Assembly: GCF_036388275.1 (NCBI RefSeq)
Contig: NZ_DASVSF010000052.1
Location: 1-51,195 of the forward strand
Length of the DNA: 51,195 bases
DNA from: Longimicrobium sp.
GTDB lineage: Bacteria; Gemmatimonadota; Gemmatimonadetes; Longimicrobiales; Longimicrobiaceae
Reading direction: 5' to 3'
In this document: positions 41,789 through 50,704 of the stretch, piece by piece
Position numbering within the stretch: the first letter of the stretch is position 1
Layout of the letters: every line of letters begins with the position of its first letter
Notes under the pieces: generated by a model
The model's database searches: none
The model's input: only the letters and a program-made list of their open reading frames with translations
What the model was told of the DNA's origin: nothing
Position numbers and translations under genes: made by a program

Positions 41789-42574
41789 TCAGGCCCCGGA
41801 GCCGCTCTTTTCTTTCTCCTTCTCACGCGAGCCGCTCTTGTCCTTCTCCTGCTCGCCCGACCCGCTCTGTCCCTTGTTGCTCTCTCCAGGCCGGTACGAG
41901 CTCTCGGTGTCGCCGCCGGAGACCACGCGGATGGGGATGGGGTTGGGGATGGCCACCTCCACCCGCTCCGTGCGATTGGCCTGCACGCGCTGGATCCACG
42001 CGTCGTCCTTGGCCGCGCCGCCGGACTGCATGACCATGCGCGCCACCCGCAGCCCGTCGGCGTTGGAGATGCGGATAGAGCCGTGCGACGCCGCCTTGCC
42101 CAGCGACTCCGGCTCGTTGGTGCCGTGGATGGAGCGCGGTGGATCGTACACCATCTGAATGCGCCCGAGCGGGTTGTCGGCGTCGCCCGGCTCCGCCACC
42201 TCTTCGTCCTTGGCCCACTCCTCGTCCGTGGGCGGCGTCCAGCGCGGGTTGAACACCACCTGGCCGACGGTCCACTCGCCCGTGCGCGTGGGCCACTCGT
42301 CCGTGCCCACGGCGATGGCGTGCGTGCTGACTACCTGGTCGTTGCGGTACACGTACAGCTTGCGCTCGCCCACGTTCACCTCCAGCCGCAGGTCGGGCGG
42401 CGGCATGGGCGGGGGGGCGGGCTGGGCCGCGGGGGTCTGGGCCTGCGGCTGCGCGGGCGCCGCGGCGGCCGCGTCGCCCGTGTTGGCGGGTTCGTCAGAG
42501 CTGTCCTTGACCGTGCATCCCGCCGTCATCAGCAGCGCGCCGGCCAGCGCCGTTCCTATCCAGCTTCGCAGCAT
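41789..42574 (-). CDS. YkuD-family protein with catalytic Cys replaced by Ser
   Basis: 261-residue lipoprotein (lipobox LMTAGC). An Ala/Pro/Gln-rich linker leads to a YkuD domain (LRLEVNVGERKLYVYRNDQ), and a charged repetitive tail rich in Ser, Gly, Glu and Lys ends the protein. The catalytic block reads IHGTNEPESLGKAASHGSIRI: Ser166 (codon TCT) stands where the nucleophilic Cys of HGCIR is expected, one base from TGT. His and Gly of the motif are kept. It may be inactive and peptidoglycan-binding, or use Ser. AAGGAGC lies six bases before the ATG. The paralogue at 26377 keeps Cys. Confidence 0.88.
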   Translation of the reverse strand: MLRSWIGTALAGALLMTAGCTVKDSSDEPANTGDAAAAAPAQPQAQTPAAQPAPPPMPPPDLRLEVNVGERKLYVYRNDQVVSTHAIAVGTDEWPTRTGEWTVGQVVFNPRWTPPTDEEWAKDEEVAEPGDADNPLGRIQMVYDPPRSIHGTNEPESLGKAASHGSIRISNADGLRVARMVMQSGGAAKDDAWIQRVQANRTERVEVAIPNPIPIRVVSGGDTESSYRPGESNKGQSGSGEQEKDKSGSREKEKEKSGSGA

Positions 42575-42729
42575 CCATCGCTCCTTTTCGAGGTTTGCCG
42601 CAGGTGCCCAAGCAAGGCGTGCGCCGCCACGGCAGACCGCGGATCATCCGATGGGTTCAGCGCATCCATCTCTGGCCGCGTCCTTGCGACCGTGCGACGC
42701 GTCCCACCCCACCGCGCACGAGGCTTACG

Positions 42730-44373
42730 ATGATCTGCATCCTTCACGGATACCTGCTGGAAGGCTCGGGAAGCAACCTGTGGACGCGCTCCATCGTGGA
42801 GTCGCTGTGCAGGGAAGGCCACAACGTTCACCTGATGGCGCAGGAGAACCACCCCGAGCGCTACTCGTTCATCACCGAGGCGCGCCGCTACCGGGGCGAC
42901 GAGCCCGCGGAGACGTTCTACCGCGCCGACGCGGAGCACCCGGGGTGCTGCGTGCTTCACAAGCCGGTGCTGGGCGACACCCTGCCGGTGTACGTGTGGG
43001 ACAAGTACGAGGAGTTCCCCAACGTGGTGCCGATGGTCGACCTCGACGACGAGGCGGTGGAGGCCTACGTGGACCGCAACGTCCGCGCGCTGCGCCGCAT
43101 CGTCGCCGAGAACGGCATCACGGCCATCCACGCCAACCACGCGGTGCTGATGTCGGTGGTGGCGCAGCGGGTGAGCGAGGAGACGGGCGTTCCCTTCGCC
43201 GTGATGCCGCACGGAAGCGCGCTGGAGTTTGCCGTCAAGCGCGACGAGCGGTTCCACCGGCTGGCGCTGGGCGCGTTCACCTCCGCGCGGCGCGTGTTCG
43301 CCATCGGCGGCGAGATGCGCGACCGGGTGCGCGGCATCCTGGGCGCGGTTCCGGACCTGGAAGCGAAGTTCTCCGAGCTTCACCTAGGCGTCGACACCAG
43401 CCAGTTCGAGCCCATCGCCCGGTCCGAGCGCCCCGGCAACGTCGCCCGGCTCGCGGAGGCGCTCGCGGGGATGAAGCGCGGCCGCGTTCCCGCGCAGGAA
43501 ACGGAGATGCTGGGCCGGCTGCGGGGCGACATGACGGTGGACGAGCTGCGCGCCGTGTTCGCCGATGCTCAGCGGTACGAGGGCAAGACGCCGGACGAGG
43601 GGCTGGAGGCCAGGCTGAACGCGGTGGACTGGGCGAGCGAGCCCACGCTGCTCTTCGTCGGCCGGCTGATCAGCAGCAAGGGAATCCAGAGCGTGGTCGC
43701 CGCCCTGCCGCTGATCCTGGAAAAGCGGCCGGACCTGCGGGTGATCGTCGTGGGGCACGGCCCGCTACGCGAGGTGCTGGAGGCGTTGCTCTGGGCCCTG
43801 CGCGAGGGGGAGCGGGCCCTGGTGGACCTGATCGTGGCCCACGGCCGCGTGCTGGAAGGGTCGCCGGAGGGCGAGTCCGAGGGCGAAGAGCTGACGCAGG
43901 TGGCGCTGTACCTGGAGCAGCTGCGCGAGCGCGGGGAGCTGGATGCGTACTACGCCGCCGCGCAAAAGCACCTGCGGCCGGAAACAGTGCTGTTCACGGG
44001 CTACCTGACGCACCGCGAGCTGCACCACCTCTTCCCCTGCTGCGACGCGGCCGTCTTCCCCTCCGTGGTCAAGGAGGCGGGGCCGCTGGTGTTCCTGGAG
44101 GCGCTGGCGTCGGGCGCCTTTCCCCTGGGCACCTACTTCGCGGGGATGAAGGCCAGCATCGACTCCGTGGCCCAGGCGCTTCCGGCGGAGGACGCCGAGG
44201 CGATGAAGCTGGACGCGGCCCCGGAGCGCACCGTGGCCGACATCGTCCGCCACGTGCCGCTGGCGCTGGAGATGGGCGAGCGCCACAAGGACGCGCTCTA
44301 CCGCGTGGCCCGCGACCACTACGACTGGCGCAGCGTGGCCCGCAAGCTCTTCACCGAGCTGAACGCGCTGTAG
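42730..44373 (+). CDS. Glycosyltransferase family 4 enzyme
   Basis: 547-residue GT-B glycosyltransferase. The N-terminal Rossmann-like domain starts MICILHGYLLEGSGSNLWTRSIV with the glycine-rich acceptor loop. The C-terminal domain has LLFVGRLISSKGIQSVV, RVIVVGHGPLREVL, LFTGYLTHRELHHLFPCCDAAVFPSVVKEAGPLVFLEALASG, matching the GT4 donor-binding EX7E region. It would transfer a sugar from a nucleotide sugar to an unknown acceptor; no capsule or O-antigen genes are adjacent. GAGG precedes the ATG. Ends at a strong terminator. Confidence 0.9.
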   Translation: MICILHGYLLEGSGSNLWTRSIVESLCREGHNVHLMAQENHPERYSFITEARRYRGDEPAETFYRADAEHPGCCVLHKPVLGDTLPVYVWDKYEEFPNVVPMVDLDDEAVEAYVDRNVRALRRIVAENGITAIHANHAVLMSVVAQRVSEETGVPFAVMPHGSALEFAVKRDERFHRLALGAFTSARRVFAIGGEMRDRVRGILGAVPDLEAKFSELHLGVDTSQFEPIARSERPGNVARLAEALAGMKRGRVPAQETEMLGRLRGDMTVDELRAVFADAQRYEGKTPDEGLEARLNAVDWASEPTLLFVGRLISSKGIQSVVAALPLILEKRPDLRVIVVGHGPLREVLEALLWALREGERALVDLIVAHGRVLEGSPEGESEGEELTQVALYLEQLRERGELDAYYAAAQKHLRPETVLFTGYLTHRELHHLFPCCDAAVFPSVVKEAGPLVFLEALASGAFPLGTYFAGMKASIDSVAQALPAEDAEAMKLDAAPERTVADIVRHVPLALEMGERHKDALYRVARDHYDWRSVARKLFTELNAL

Positions 44374-44399
44374 CCGCTCTCCGCACTCACGCACGAAGA

Positions 44400-44430
44400 A
44401 GGGGCCGGCGCATCGCGCCGGCCCCTTTCG
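44400..44430. terminator. Bidirectional terminator
   Basis: Perfect 12-base stem AGGGGCCGGCGC/GCGCCGGCCCCT, loop ATC, followed by TTCGTTC on the plus strand and by TTCTTCG on the minus. Lies between the convergent glycosyltransferase and subtilase genes. Confidence 0.75.
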
Positions 44431-44454
44431 TTCATCCCGCAACCGGCCAGAGGC

Positions 44455-45717
44455 CTACTTGCAGGTGCCCTTGTTCTTGTTCTTGGGCGTGCAGGGGGTG
44501 GAGCCGGTCTCGGTGGGCGGAATCACCGGGGTGGGCACCAGGCTGTACACCACGTGGTTGTTGGTGCTCAGCGAAAGCTGCACGACCGTCCTGGTGCTGG
44601 CGTCGAACAGGGCCTGCTTGACGGTCGCCGGCGAGGCGCCCGGCGCACCCTGAAGGTACAGGGCCGCCACGCCCGCCACGTGCGGCGAGGCCATCGAGGT
44701 GCCGCTCAGCGACTTGGCGCCCGTCGCGCTGGCGAAGTCGGCCGACATGATGCCGCTGCCCGGGGCAAAGAGGGTCACGCAGCTGCCGAAGTTGCTCCAC
44801 ACGGTGCGGGTGTCGGTCTTGTCGCTGGCGCCCACCGTGATGGCCAGCGGGTGCCCGCCCGGCGAGCCGTTGCAGGCATCGATGCCCACGCCGCCGTTGG
44901 GAACGCCGTTGCCCGCGGCCAGCGCCAGCGTGACGCCGGCGGCGATCAGGTTGCTGGTGGCCTGGTCCACCGAGGCGCTGCGCTGCGGAACCAGCCCGCC
45001 GATGGACATGTTGGCCACCGCCGGAAGCCGCCCGTTCTGCGCGATCCAGTCCATGCCGGCGATGATGCCCGAGAACGAGCCGCTGCCGGCGCAGTCAAGC
45101 ACGCGAACCGCCACCAGCGACACGTTCTTGGCCACCCCGTAGGTGGAGCCGCCCACCGTGCCCGCCACGTGGGTTCCGTGCCCGTTGCAGTCGCCGCCGC
45201 GCATGGTGGCGCTGTCGGCCATCACGTCCACGCCGAAGGTGGCGCGGCCGCCGAACTCGGCGTGGTCGTAGCGGATGCCGGTGTCCACGATGTACGCGGT
45301 GACGCCCGCGCCGGTGCTGACGTAGTTGTACGTGGTGTTCAGCGGAAGCGCCCGCTGGTCGATGCGGTCCAGCCCCCAGGTGGCGGCCGCCTGCGTGGTG
45401 TTGTACGCGGTGGTGCGGCCGTCGGGCTCGATCCTCCGCACGCGGCCGTCCAGCTTCAACGCCTCGAGCGCCACGCTGCCGATGTTGCCCGCGAAGCCCG
45501 TGAGCACGCTCTCGTACACGTAGTCGGGGCGAATGCCGTACTGCAGCGCAATCGGCAGCGGATCGACGTCGTCGCTGAGGGTGACGATATAGCGGCCGGG
45601 GATGATGCTGTTGTCCTGCAACAGGTTCACGGGGCCGGCGGGGGCCACCGGGCTGGTCTGGTCACCGCAGGCCGCGAGGGTGGCGGCAAAGGCGGCGAAA
45701 GCGAACGTCCGGCGCAT
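44455..45717 (-). CDS. Secreted S8 subtilisin-like peptidase
   Basis: 420-residue lipoprotein protease (lipobox ATLAAC). An I9-type propeptide (GRYIVTLSDDVD, residues about 40-110) precedes the catalytic domain. Catalytic residues are Asp145 (YIVDTGI), His180 (NGHGTHVAG) and Ser341 (SGTSMASPH), with oxyanion Asn in AAGNG. It ends in a short basic, Cys-bracketed tail (PCTPKNKNKGTC). It degrades proteins outside the cell. Strong AGGAG before the ATG at 45717. Divergent from a second subtilase that shares its catalytic-domain sequence style (for example SLVAVRVLDC). Confidence 0.95.
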   Translation of the reverse strand: MRRTFAFAAFAATLAACGDQTSPVAPAGPVNLLQDNSIIPGRYIVTLSDDVDPLPIALQYGIRPDYVYESVLTGFAGNIGSVALEALKLDGRVRRIEPDGRTTAYNTTQAAATWGLDRIDQRALPLNTTYNYVSTGAGVTAYIVDTGIRYDHAEFGGRATFGVDVMADSATMRGGDCNGHGTHVAGTVGGSTYGVAKNVSLVAVRVLDCAGSGSFSGIIAGMDWIAQNGRLPAVANMSIGGLVPQRSASVDQATSNLIAAGVTLALAAGNGVPNGGVGIDACNGSPGGHPLAITVGASDKTDTRTVWSNFGSCVTLFAPGSGIMSADFASATGAKSLSGTSMASPHVAGVAALYLQGAPGASPATVKQALFDASTRTVVQLSLSTNNHVVYSLVPTPVIPPTETGSTPCTPKNKNKGTCK

Positions 45718-46330
45718 GCGTACTCCTGGAAGAGATGGGGACCATCGGCGGCGCGCCATGCGCCGCGGTCGGCATCCGGTAAAGGCACGGCGTGTACCGG
45801 ATGGACACACAAGCGCAAGCAACGCTCCAGCAACGACTTACAACTTTGCACCTTTTACCGGGGTCAGGTCATTGCCCTGTTTTTGTGAAACATTGTTCAG
45901 CATCACGCCTCAGAATAGAGCAGGAGAATCGCTATTCTACGCACTCGCCTCCTCGCCACCGTCGCGTTCCAGGTGTGGATGTGCTTGTCGCATAACCATT
46001 TGCCTGCGCACGGCGAACAAAGTCAACAATTAGAGGCGAGATCAATGCAGGTGAGGGGAAGAATATTCGGCAAGCCTGCTACACTTTCGGCGTTCAGCGA
46101 GTCGAGGGAGGATTTCGTCTTTTACGAAAACCTTGCGCGCGGGATGATCCCCTCGTAGAGTGCAGGCACATAATGCGACGCGATTGATATCTGGAGCCGG
46201 CCCGCGTTCCGCCGATCGAAGAAGAGCTTTTCCGGGCGGCCGACACCGTCCCGTTCCTGGCCCGGGCACTCACCCCGGGACGGGCCTGGAGCGTCCATGC
46301 ACCCGGGGTGCATTCGGAGGGAAGGGCAGT
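45718..46330. promoter_or_regulatory. AT-richer divergent intergenic region between two subtilase genes
   Basis: 613 bases with no credible gene. About 45800-46190 is noticeably richer in A/T than the surrounding genes. A possible plus-strand promoter is TTGCGC (46132-46137), 17 bases, TAGAGT (46155-46160). No clear minus-strand promoter was found. Its length and composition suggest complex control of the two secreted proteases. Confidence 0.45.
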
Positions 46331-47920
46331 ATGCTGATGCGCAGCAGGCACCTCTTTGCGGCCGTGGCGTTCTCTCTCTCGCTCGCGGCGTGCTCCGACG
46401 ACCCCACCGCGCCCGACCTGGCGCCCGGCGCGCCGTCCGAGGCCCGGCAGGCGGGGCGCGGCAGGCAGGTGATACCCGACCGCTACGTCGTCGTCTTCAA
46501 CAAGGACGTGTCCGACGCGCCGGGGCTGGCCCGGCAGCTGGCGGCGGCGCACGGCGGCACCGTGCACCACACCTACCAGCACGCCATCAAGGGCTTCTCG
46601 GCCACCCTGCCGGCGGCCGCGGTAGAGGCCATCCGCCGCAATCCCCGCGTGAAGTACGTGGAGCAGGACCAGAAGGTGGGGCTGGTGGCCGCCAGCTGGG
46701 GGCTGGACCGCGTTGACCAGCGCGACCTGCCGCTGGATGGCAACTACTCCTACACCCGCACCGGCGCCGGCGTCACCGCGTACATCATCGACACGGGCAT
46801 CGAGACCTCGCACTGGGACTTCGGCGGACGTGCGTGGGGCGGCTACGACGACTTTGGCGGCAACGCCGAAGACTGCCACGGGCACGGAACGCACGTGGCG
46901 GGAACGGTGGGCGGCGCCAACTACGGCGTGGCCAAGTCGGTGAGCCTGGTGGCCGTGCGCGTGCTGGACTGCGGCGGCTGGGGCAGCTGGAGCGGGGTAA
47001 TCGCGGGCATCGACTGGGTTCGCTACACGCACCCCACGCCGGCGGTGGCCAACCTGTCGCTGGGCGGTGGCTACATGCAGGCCGTGAACGACGCCATCCA
47101 GAACCTGGTCTGGTCGGGCGTCACCGTGGCCGTGGCCGCGGGCAACGGCTACGGCGACGACGCGTGCTGGTACTCGCCCGCCAGCTCGCCCGACGCGCTG
47201 ACGGTGGCGGCCAGCAACCAGTGGGACGGGCAGGCCTACTTCAGCAGCGTGGGGCAGTGCGTAGACCTGTACGCGCCGGGCGAGGACATCACCTCGGCCA
47301 TGCTGTACGGCGGCACCACCAGCATGAGCGGCACGTCGATGGCCTCGCCGCACGTGGCGGGCGCGGCGGCGCTGTACCTGGAGGGCGACCCGTGGGCCTC
47401 GCCGTACACGGTGAACGCCCACATCGTGAACACCGCCACGCCCAACCGCCTGTCGGGGGTAACGCCGGGCACGCCCAACCTGCTGCTGTACACCGGGCAG
47501 GGAACGCCTCCGGCCAGCCGCACGGGGATCCACCGCCTGTACGCCAACTCCAACGGCGACCACATGTACGGCGTGGACCCGTGGGAGGCGTACGGATGGT
47601 ACCACCTGGAATTCCAGAACTACTTCTGGCTGAACAACGCGGGCGACGGGAACCACTCGGCGTTCTACCGCTGCTACAACATGTGGACGGGTGACCACTT
47701 CATGTCCACCGACCCGGGGTGCGAGGGCTACACCAACGAGTACCTGCTGGGCTACATCGCCAACTGGCAGGTTGCCGGCACCACTCCCCTGTACCGCCTG
47801 TACCAGCCCAGCACCGGCAACACGTTCTACACGACGGACTACTGGGAGGGGCAGAACGCGCAGTGGTACCTGGGCTACTACGACCAGGGCGTCGCGGGCT
47901 ACGTGTACACCAGCCCCTGA
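46331..47920 (+). CDS. Secreted S8 subtilisin-like peptidase with DUF5648-like repeats
   Basis: 529 residues: lipobox SLAAC, an I9 propeptide (DRYVVVFNKDVSDAPG), then a subtilase domain with Asp154 (YIIDTGIE), His185 (HGHGTHVAG) and Ser336 (SGTSMASPH). The C-terminal 150 residues carry three repeats of the HRLYANSNGDHMYGVD / YRCYNMWTGDHFMSTD / YRLYQPSTGNTFYTTD type. They match the DUF5648 carbohydrate- or surface-binding module and probably anchor the enzyme to its substrate. GGAGGG lies eight bases before the ATG at 46331; Met3 is an alternative. Terminated at 47952. Confidence 0.95.
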   Translation: MLMRSRHLFAAVAFSLSLAACSDDPTAPDLAPGAPSEARQAGRGRQVIPDRYVVVFNKDVSDAPGLARQLAAAHGGTVHHTYQHAIKGFSATLPAAAVEAIRRNPRVKYVEQDQKVGLVAASWGLDRVDQRDLPLDGNYSYTRTGAGVTAYIIDTGIETSHWDFGGRAWGGYDDFGGNAEDCHGHGTHVAGTVGGANYGVAKSVSLVAVRVLDCGGWGSWSGVIAGIDWVRYTHPTPAVANLSLGGGYMQAVNDAIQNLVWSGVTVAVAAGNGYGDDACWYSPASSPDALTVAASNQWDGQAYFSSVGQCVDLYAPGEDITSAMLYGGTTSMSGTSMASPHVAGAAALYLEGDPWASPYTVNAHIVNTATPNRLSGVTPGTPNLLLYTGQGTPPASRTGIHRLYANSNGDHMYGVDPWEAYGWYHLEFQNYFWLNNAGDGNHSAFYRCYNMWTGDHFMSTDPGCEGYTNEYLLGYIANWQVAGTTPLYRLYQPSTGNTFYTTDYWEGQNAQWYLGYYDQGVAGYVYTSP

Positions 47921-47951
47921 CGGCGATCCGCTGATTCGGGAGGGGACGGAC

Positions 47952-47990
47952 GGCCCGGCCGGGGATGCTCCCGGCCGGGCCAATCCTTTT
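47952..47990 (+). terminator. Rho-independent terminator of the second subtilase gene
   Basis: Perfect 12-base stem GGCCCGGCCGGG/CCCGGCCGGGCC with loop GATGCT, followed by AATCCTTTTT. Confidence 0.88.
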
Positions 47991-48090
47991 TCCGACGCCC
48001 GCGAGTTTGCGCAGACGGGCCCCGCGTCCCAGTATGACGGCATGCGCAACAGGATGCGCCGGTTGTGCTCCCTCGTCCCAAGCCGCATTC

Positions 48091-48744
48091 GTGACCGAGC
48101 CCCACCCGACCACCGGCTCCGAGGACCGGGTCGCTTCGCAGGCCACTGAAATCCGCCAGCGCCTGGTGAGCCAGGCGCAGCAGAACGTGGACGAGGTGCT
48201 GCGGGCGCTGGCTGCCCAGGCGCCCCCCGCTCCCATTGAGCCCGAGTCCGCGGCCGCCCGCGAGGCGTTCTCGCGAACGTGGTCGGAGCTGGCCGACGTG
48301 CTGCTGGACCCGCGCACCGGGCTGGCCAGCCGCATCCTGTTCTGGGACCGGCTGCGCCACGCGGCCGCGCGCCACCGGCGGCACAAGCTGCTGTTCGGCG
48401 TGCTGTACGTGCGGACGTCGGACGACAAGGAGGCGCACGTGCCCGAGCTGGCGCGGCGCCTGGGGGTGAGCCTGCGGGAAATCGACACGGTGGGGTACGC
48501 GGGGGGCGGCGAATTCACCGTGCTGCTCGACGGGCTGCACGCCGCGGAAGACGCCCAGGCAGTGGCCGAGCGGATTCAGCGGGAGCTGGCGTCGGCGGTG
48601 CAGGGCGGCGCCGTGCCGCTGAGCGCCAGCATCGGCGTGGCGGTGCCCGCGGGGAACAGCGACCCCGGCACCATCCTGTGGCAGGCCTACGTGGCCATGC
48701 AGCGGGTGGGCTCCGGGGCCGTGGGCGTGGCGCCGGCCGCCTGA
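48091..48744 (+). CDS. Degenerate GGDEF-domain protein
   Basis: 217 residues: a helical N-terminus, DPRTGLASRILFWDRLRHAAAR (a DSLTGLxNR-like entry), then VGYAGGGEFTVLL in place of the GG(D/E)EF signature and LSASIGVAVP, as in GGDEF domains. The signature reads GGGEF, missing the acidic metal-binding residue, so diguanylate cyclase activity is doubtful; a GTP sensor role is possible. The GTG at 48091 is preferred. An in-frame ATG at 48034 would add a Cys-rich N-terminus (MTACATGCAGCAPSS). Its stop is seven bases from that of the intact cyclase on the other strand. Confidence 0.7.
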   Translation: MTEPHPTTGSEDRVASQATEIRQRLVSQAQQNVDEVLRALAAQAPPAPIEPESAAAREAFSRTWSELADVLLDPRTGLASRILFWDRLRHAAARHRRHKLLFGVLYVRTSDDKEAHVPELARRLGVSLREIDTVGYAGGGEFTVLLDGLHAAEDAQAVAERIQRELASAVQGGAVPLSASIGVAVPAGNSDPGTILWQAYVAMQRVGSGAVGVAPAA

Positions 48745-48751
48745 GCCCGCC

Positions 48752-49828
48752 TCAGCCCGGGCGCGAGGCGAGCGCCGCGGATCCGTCCTCGGCTGCGGCC
48801 ACCACGGTATCGCGGCCGGCGGCCTTGGCCAGGTACAGCGCGCGGTCGGCGGAGCGCACCAGCTCCGACGCGTCGGAGCCGTCGTCGGGCGCGGTGGCTA
48901 CGCCGATGCTTACGGACAGGTGCGCCCCGCCCGCGAAGCGGTGCAGTGCCACGAACCGGCGCAGCCGCTCGGCCACGGCGCAGGCCGTGTCGGCGTCGGC
49001 GCCCACCATCACCACCGCGAACTCCTCGCCCCCCACCCTCGCCACGGTGTCGTGCACGCGCACGTGCTCGCGCAGCATGCGGGCGAACTCCTGCAGCGCC
49101 GTGTCGCCCGCCGGGTGGCCGAAGCGGTCGTTGTAGTGCTTGAAGTGGTCCACGTCCAGGATGGCCAGGCTCAGCGCGCCGCCGTGCCGCTCGCGCCGCG
49201 ACGTTTCGGCGGCCACCACGTGGTCGAAGTGGCGCCGGTTGGCCAGCCCCGTCAGCGAGTCGGTCAGCGCCAGCCGCGACAGCTCGGCGCGCGCCGCCGC
49301 CAGCTCCAGCCGCTGTTTGCGGATGCGCGACAGCACCACGCAGGCGTACAGCGACGTCACCAGGAACACGCCGCCCACCAGCGCCTCCACCCCCAGCCGC
49401 GTGCCGGGAAGCCCCGCCCACACCACCGCGCCCAGGTAGCCGGCCGTCATCAGCGCGCTGAGCAGCGCGGCCGCGCGAAAGCCGATGTACCCGGCGCAAA
49501 AGATCAGCACCACCGGCCACACCACCAGCACCAGCATCCGCACCTCGGGCGCCGTGCGCACCATGGCGCTCAGCAGCAGCGCGGTGGCCAGCGAGGGAAC
49601 CAGCACGAAGTGGGGGTCCCACCCGCGCCACAGCCGCCCGCCGCGAGCCAGGAGCACCCACACCGACCCCAGCACCACGCCCGCCACGGCCACCAGCAGC
49701 GCCCACTCCACCGTCGCGATGTGGGCGTATTCCATGACGTCGAGCATGGCGATCACCGCCAGCGCCAGCGCCAGGCCGCTGGTGGCGAGGGCAAGGCCGT
49801 GCTGCTTCTGGCGGCGGTCCTGGTCCAT
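48752..49828 (-). CDS. Membrane diguanylate cyclase
   Basis: 358 residues. Five or six transmembrane helices form the N-terminal half (about 12-170), followed by a coiled linker and a GGDEF domain: ALTDSLTGLANRRHF, LAILDVDHFKHYNDRFGHPAGD, VARVGGEEFAVVM and LSVSIGVA. The active-site GGEEF is complete. An RVHD five residues before it gives the inhibitory RxxD I-site, so product feedback is expected. It makes cyclic di-GMP. Tail to tail with the degenerate GGDEF gene. ATG at 49828 with GGA nearby. Confidence 0.92.
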   Translation of the reverse strand: MDQDRRQKQHGLALATSGLALALAVIAMLDVMEYAHIATVEWALLVAVAGVVLGSVWVLLARGGRLWRGWDPHFVLVPSLATALLLSAMVRTAPEVRMLVLVVWPVVLIFCAGYIGFRAAALLSALMTAGYLGAVVWAGLPGTRLGVEALVGGVFLVTSLYACVVLSRIRKQRLELAAARAELSRLALTDSLTGLANRRHFDHVVAAETSRRERHGGALSLAILDVDHFKHYNDRFGHPAGDTALQEFARMLREHVRVHDTVARVGGEEFAVVMVGADADTACAVAERLRRFVALHRFAGGAHLSVSIGVATAPDDGSDASELVRSADRALYLAKAAGRDTVVAAAEDGSAALASRPG

Positions 49829-49945
49829 TGTCGTCCATGCATCGATGGGGTCCGGCACAAGCGACAGAAGTGTGGAAAGATACGTGCCGCGGGCGCGGCG
49901 CGGGGCGTGCGTGGCGGGCGCCGCAACCTTTTCCATGGAACGAGG

Positions 49946-50635
49946 ATGCGGCGGCTGATTCTTTTCGACATCGACGGGACCCTGCTGGACGCGGGCGGCG
50001 CGGGCCGCCGTGCCATCGCCACCGCCATGGTGAAGGTGTACGGCCAGACGGGGCGGCTGGACGGATACCGGATGGGCGGGCGCACCGATCCGCAGATCGT
50101 ACGCGAGCTGCTGGGCGGCGTGGGGGTCGGCGAGGCGGAGATCGAGGCCGGTTTCGATGCGCTGTGGCCGATGTACGTCGAGGGGCTGCGCCACGACATC
50201 ACCGGCCGGGTGAAGGCGCTGCCGGGCGTACCCGGGCTGCTGGAGCGCATCCACGCGTTCCATCCGGAAACCGTGCTGGGTCTGCTGACGGGGAACGTGG
50301 TGGAGGGCGCGCGGCTCAAGGTGGAGGCGGCGGGGCTTCCCTTCGAGCGCTTTCGCGTGGGCGCGTACGGCTCGGATCACTGGCAGCGGCCGGAACTCCC
50401 GGCCATCGCCATCGAGCGCGCCCGCGAGCTGACGGGCATCGGCTACCAGGGCAAGGAGGTGGTGATCGTGGGCGACACGCCGTTCGACATCTCCTGCGGC
50501 GCGCACCTGGGGGTGCGCACCCTGGCGGTGGCCACGGGCGGGCACACGATGGACGAACTGGCAGCCTGCGGCCCCGACCACCTGTTAGCCGACCTGTCCG
50601 ACACGGAAGCCGTCTGGCGCGCGATCAGCGAGTAG
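49946..50635 (+). CDS. HAD-family phosphatase (phosphoglycolate phosphatase-like)
   Basis: 229 residues with HAD motif I DIDGTLLDAGGAG (nucleophile Asp within DxD), a helical cap (about 20-95), motif II LLTGNVVEGAR, and motif IV VIVGDTPFDISCG. This is the Gph-like subclass I arrangement that dephosphorylates small phosphometabolites. Divergent from the diguanylate cyclase gene across 117 bases. The ATG at 49946 follows GGAACGAGG. Confidence 0.9.
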   Translation: MRRLILFDIDGTLLDAGGAGRRAIATAMVKVYGQTGRLDGYRMGGRTDPQIVRELLGGVGVGEAEIEAGFDALWPMYVEGLRHDITGRVKALPGVPGLLERIHAFHPETVLGLLTGNVVEGARLKVEAAGLPFERFRVGAYGSDHWQRPELPAIAIERARELTGIGYQGKEVVIVGDTPFDISCGAHLGVRTLAVATGGHTMDELAACGPDHLLADLSDTEAVWRAISE

Positions 50636-50704
50636 GCGCGCGGCGGAGCGGATGAATCCGCCACACACTACGTGAGTCGCGCCGCACCTGCCGAAGTCAC
50701 ACGA

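Noticed and set aside
45792..45995. 67-codon ORF in the divergent subtilase intergenic region
   Set aside because: No ribosome site, no homology pattern, and it lies where promoters are expected.
48034..48090. Cys-rich N-terminal extension (MTACATGCAGCAPSS) of the degenerate GGDEF protein
   Set aside because: No ribosome site and it starts close behind a terminator; kept only as an alternative start, not as a metal-binding domain.
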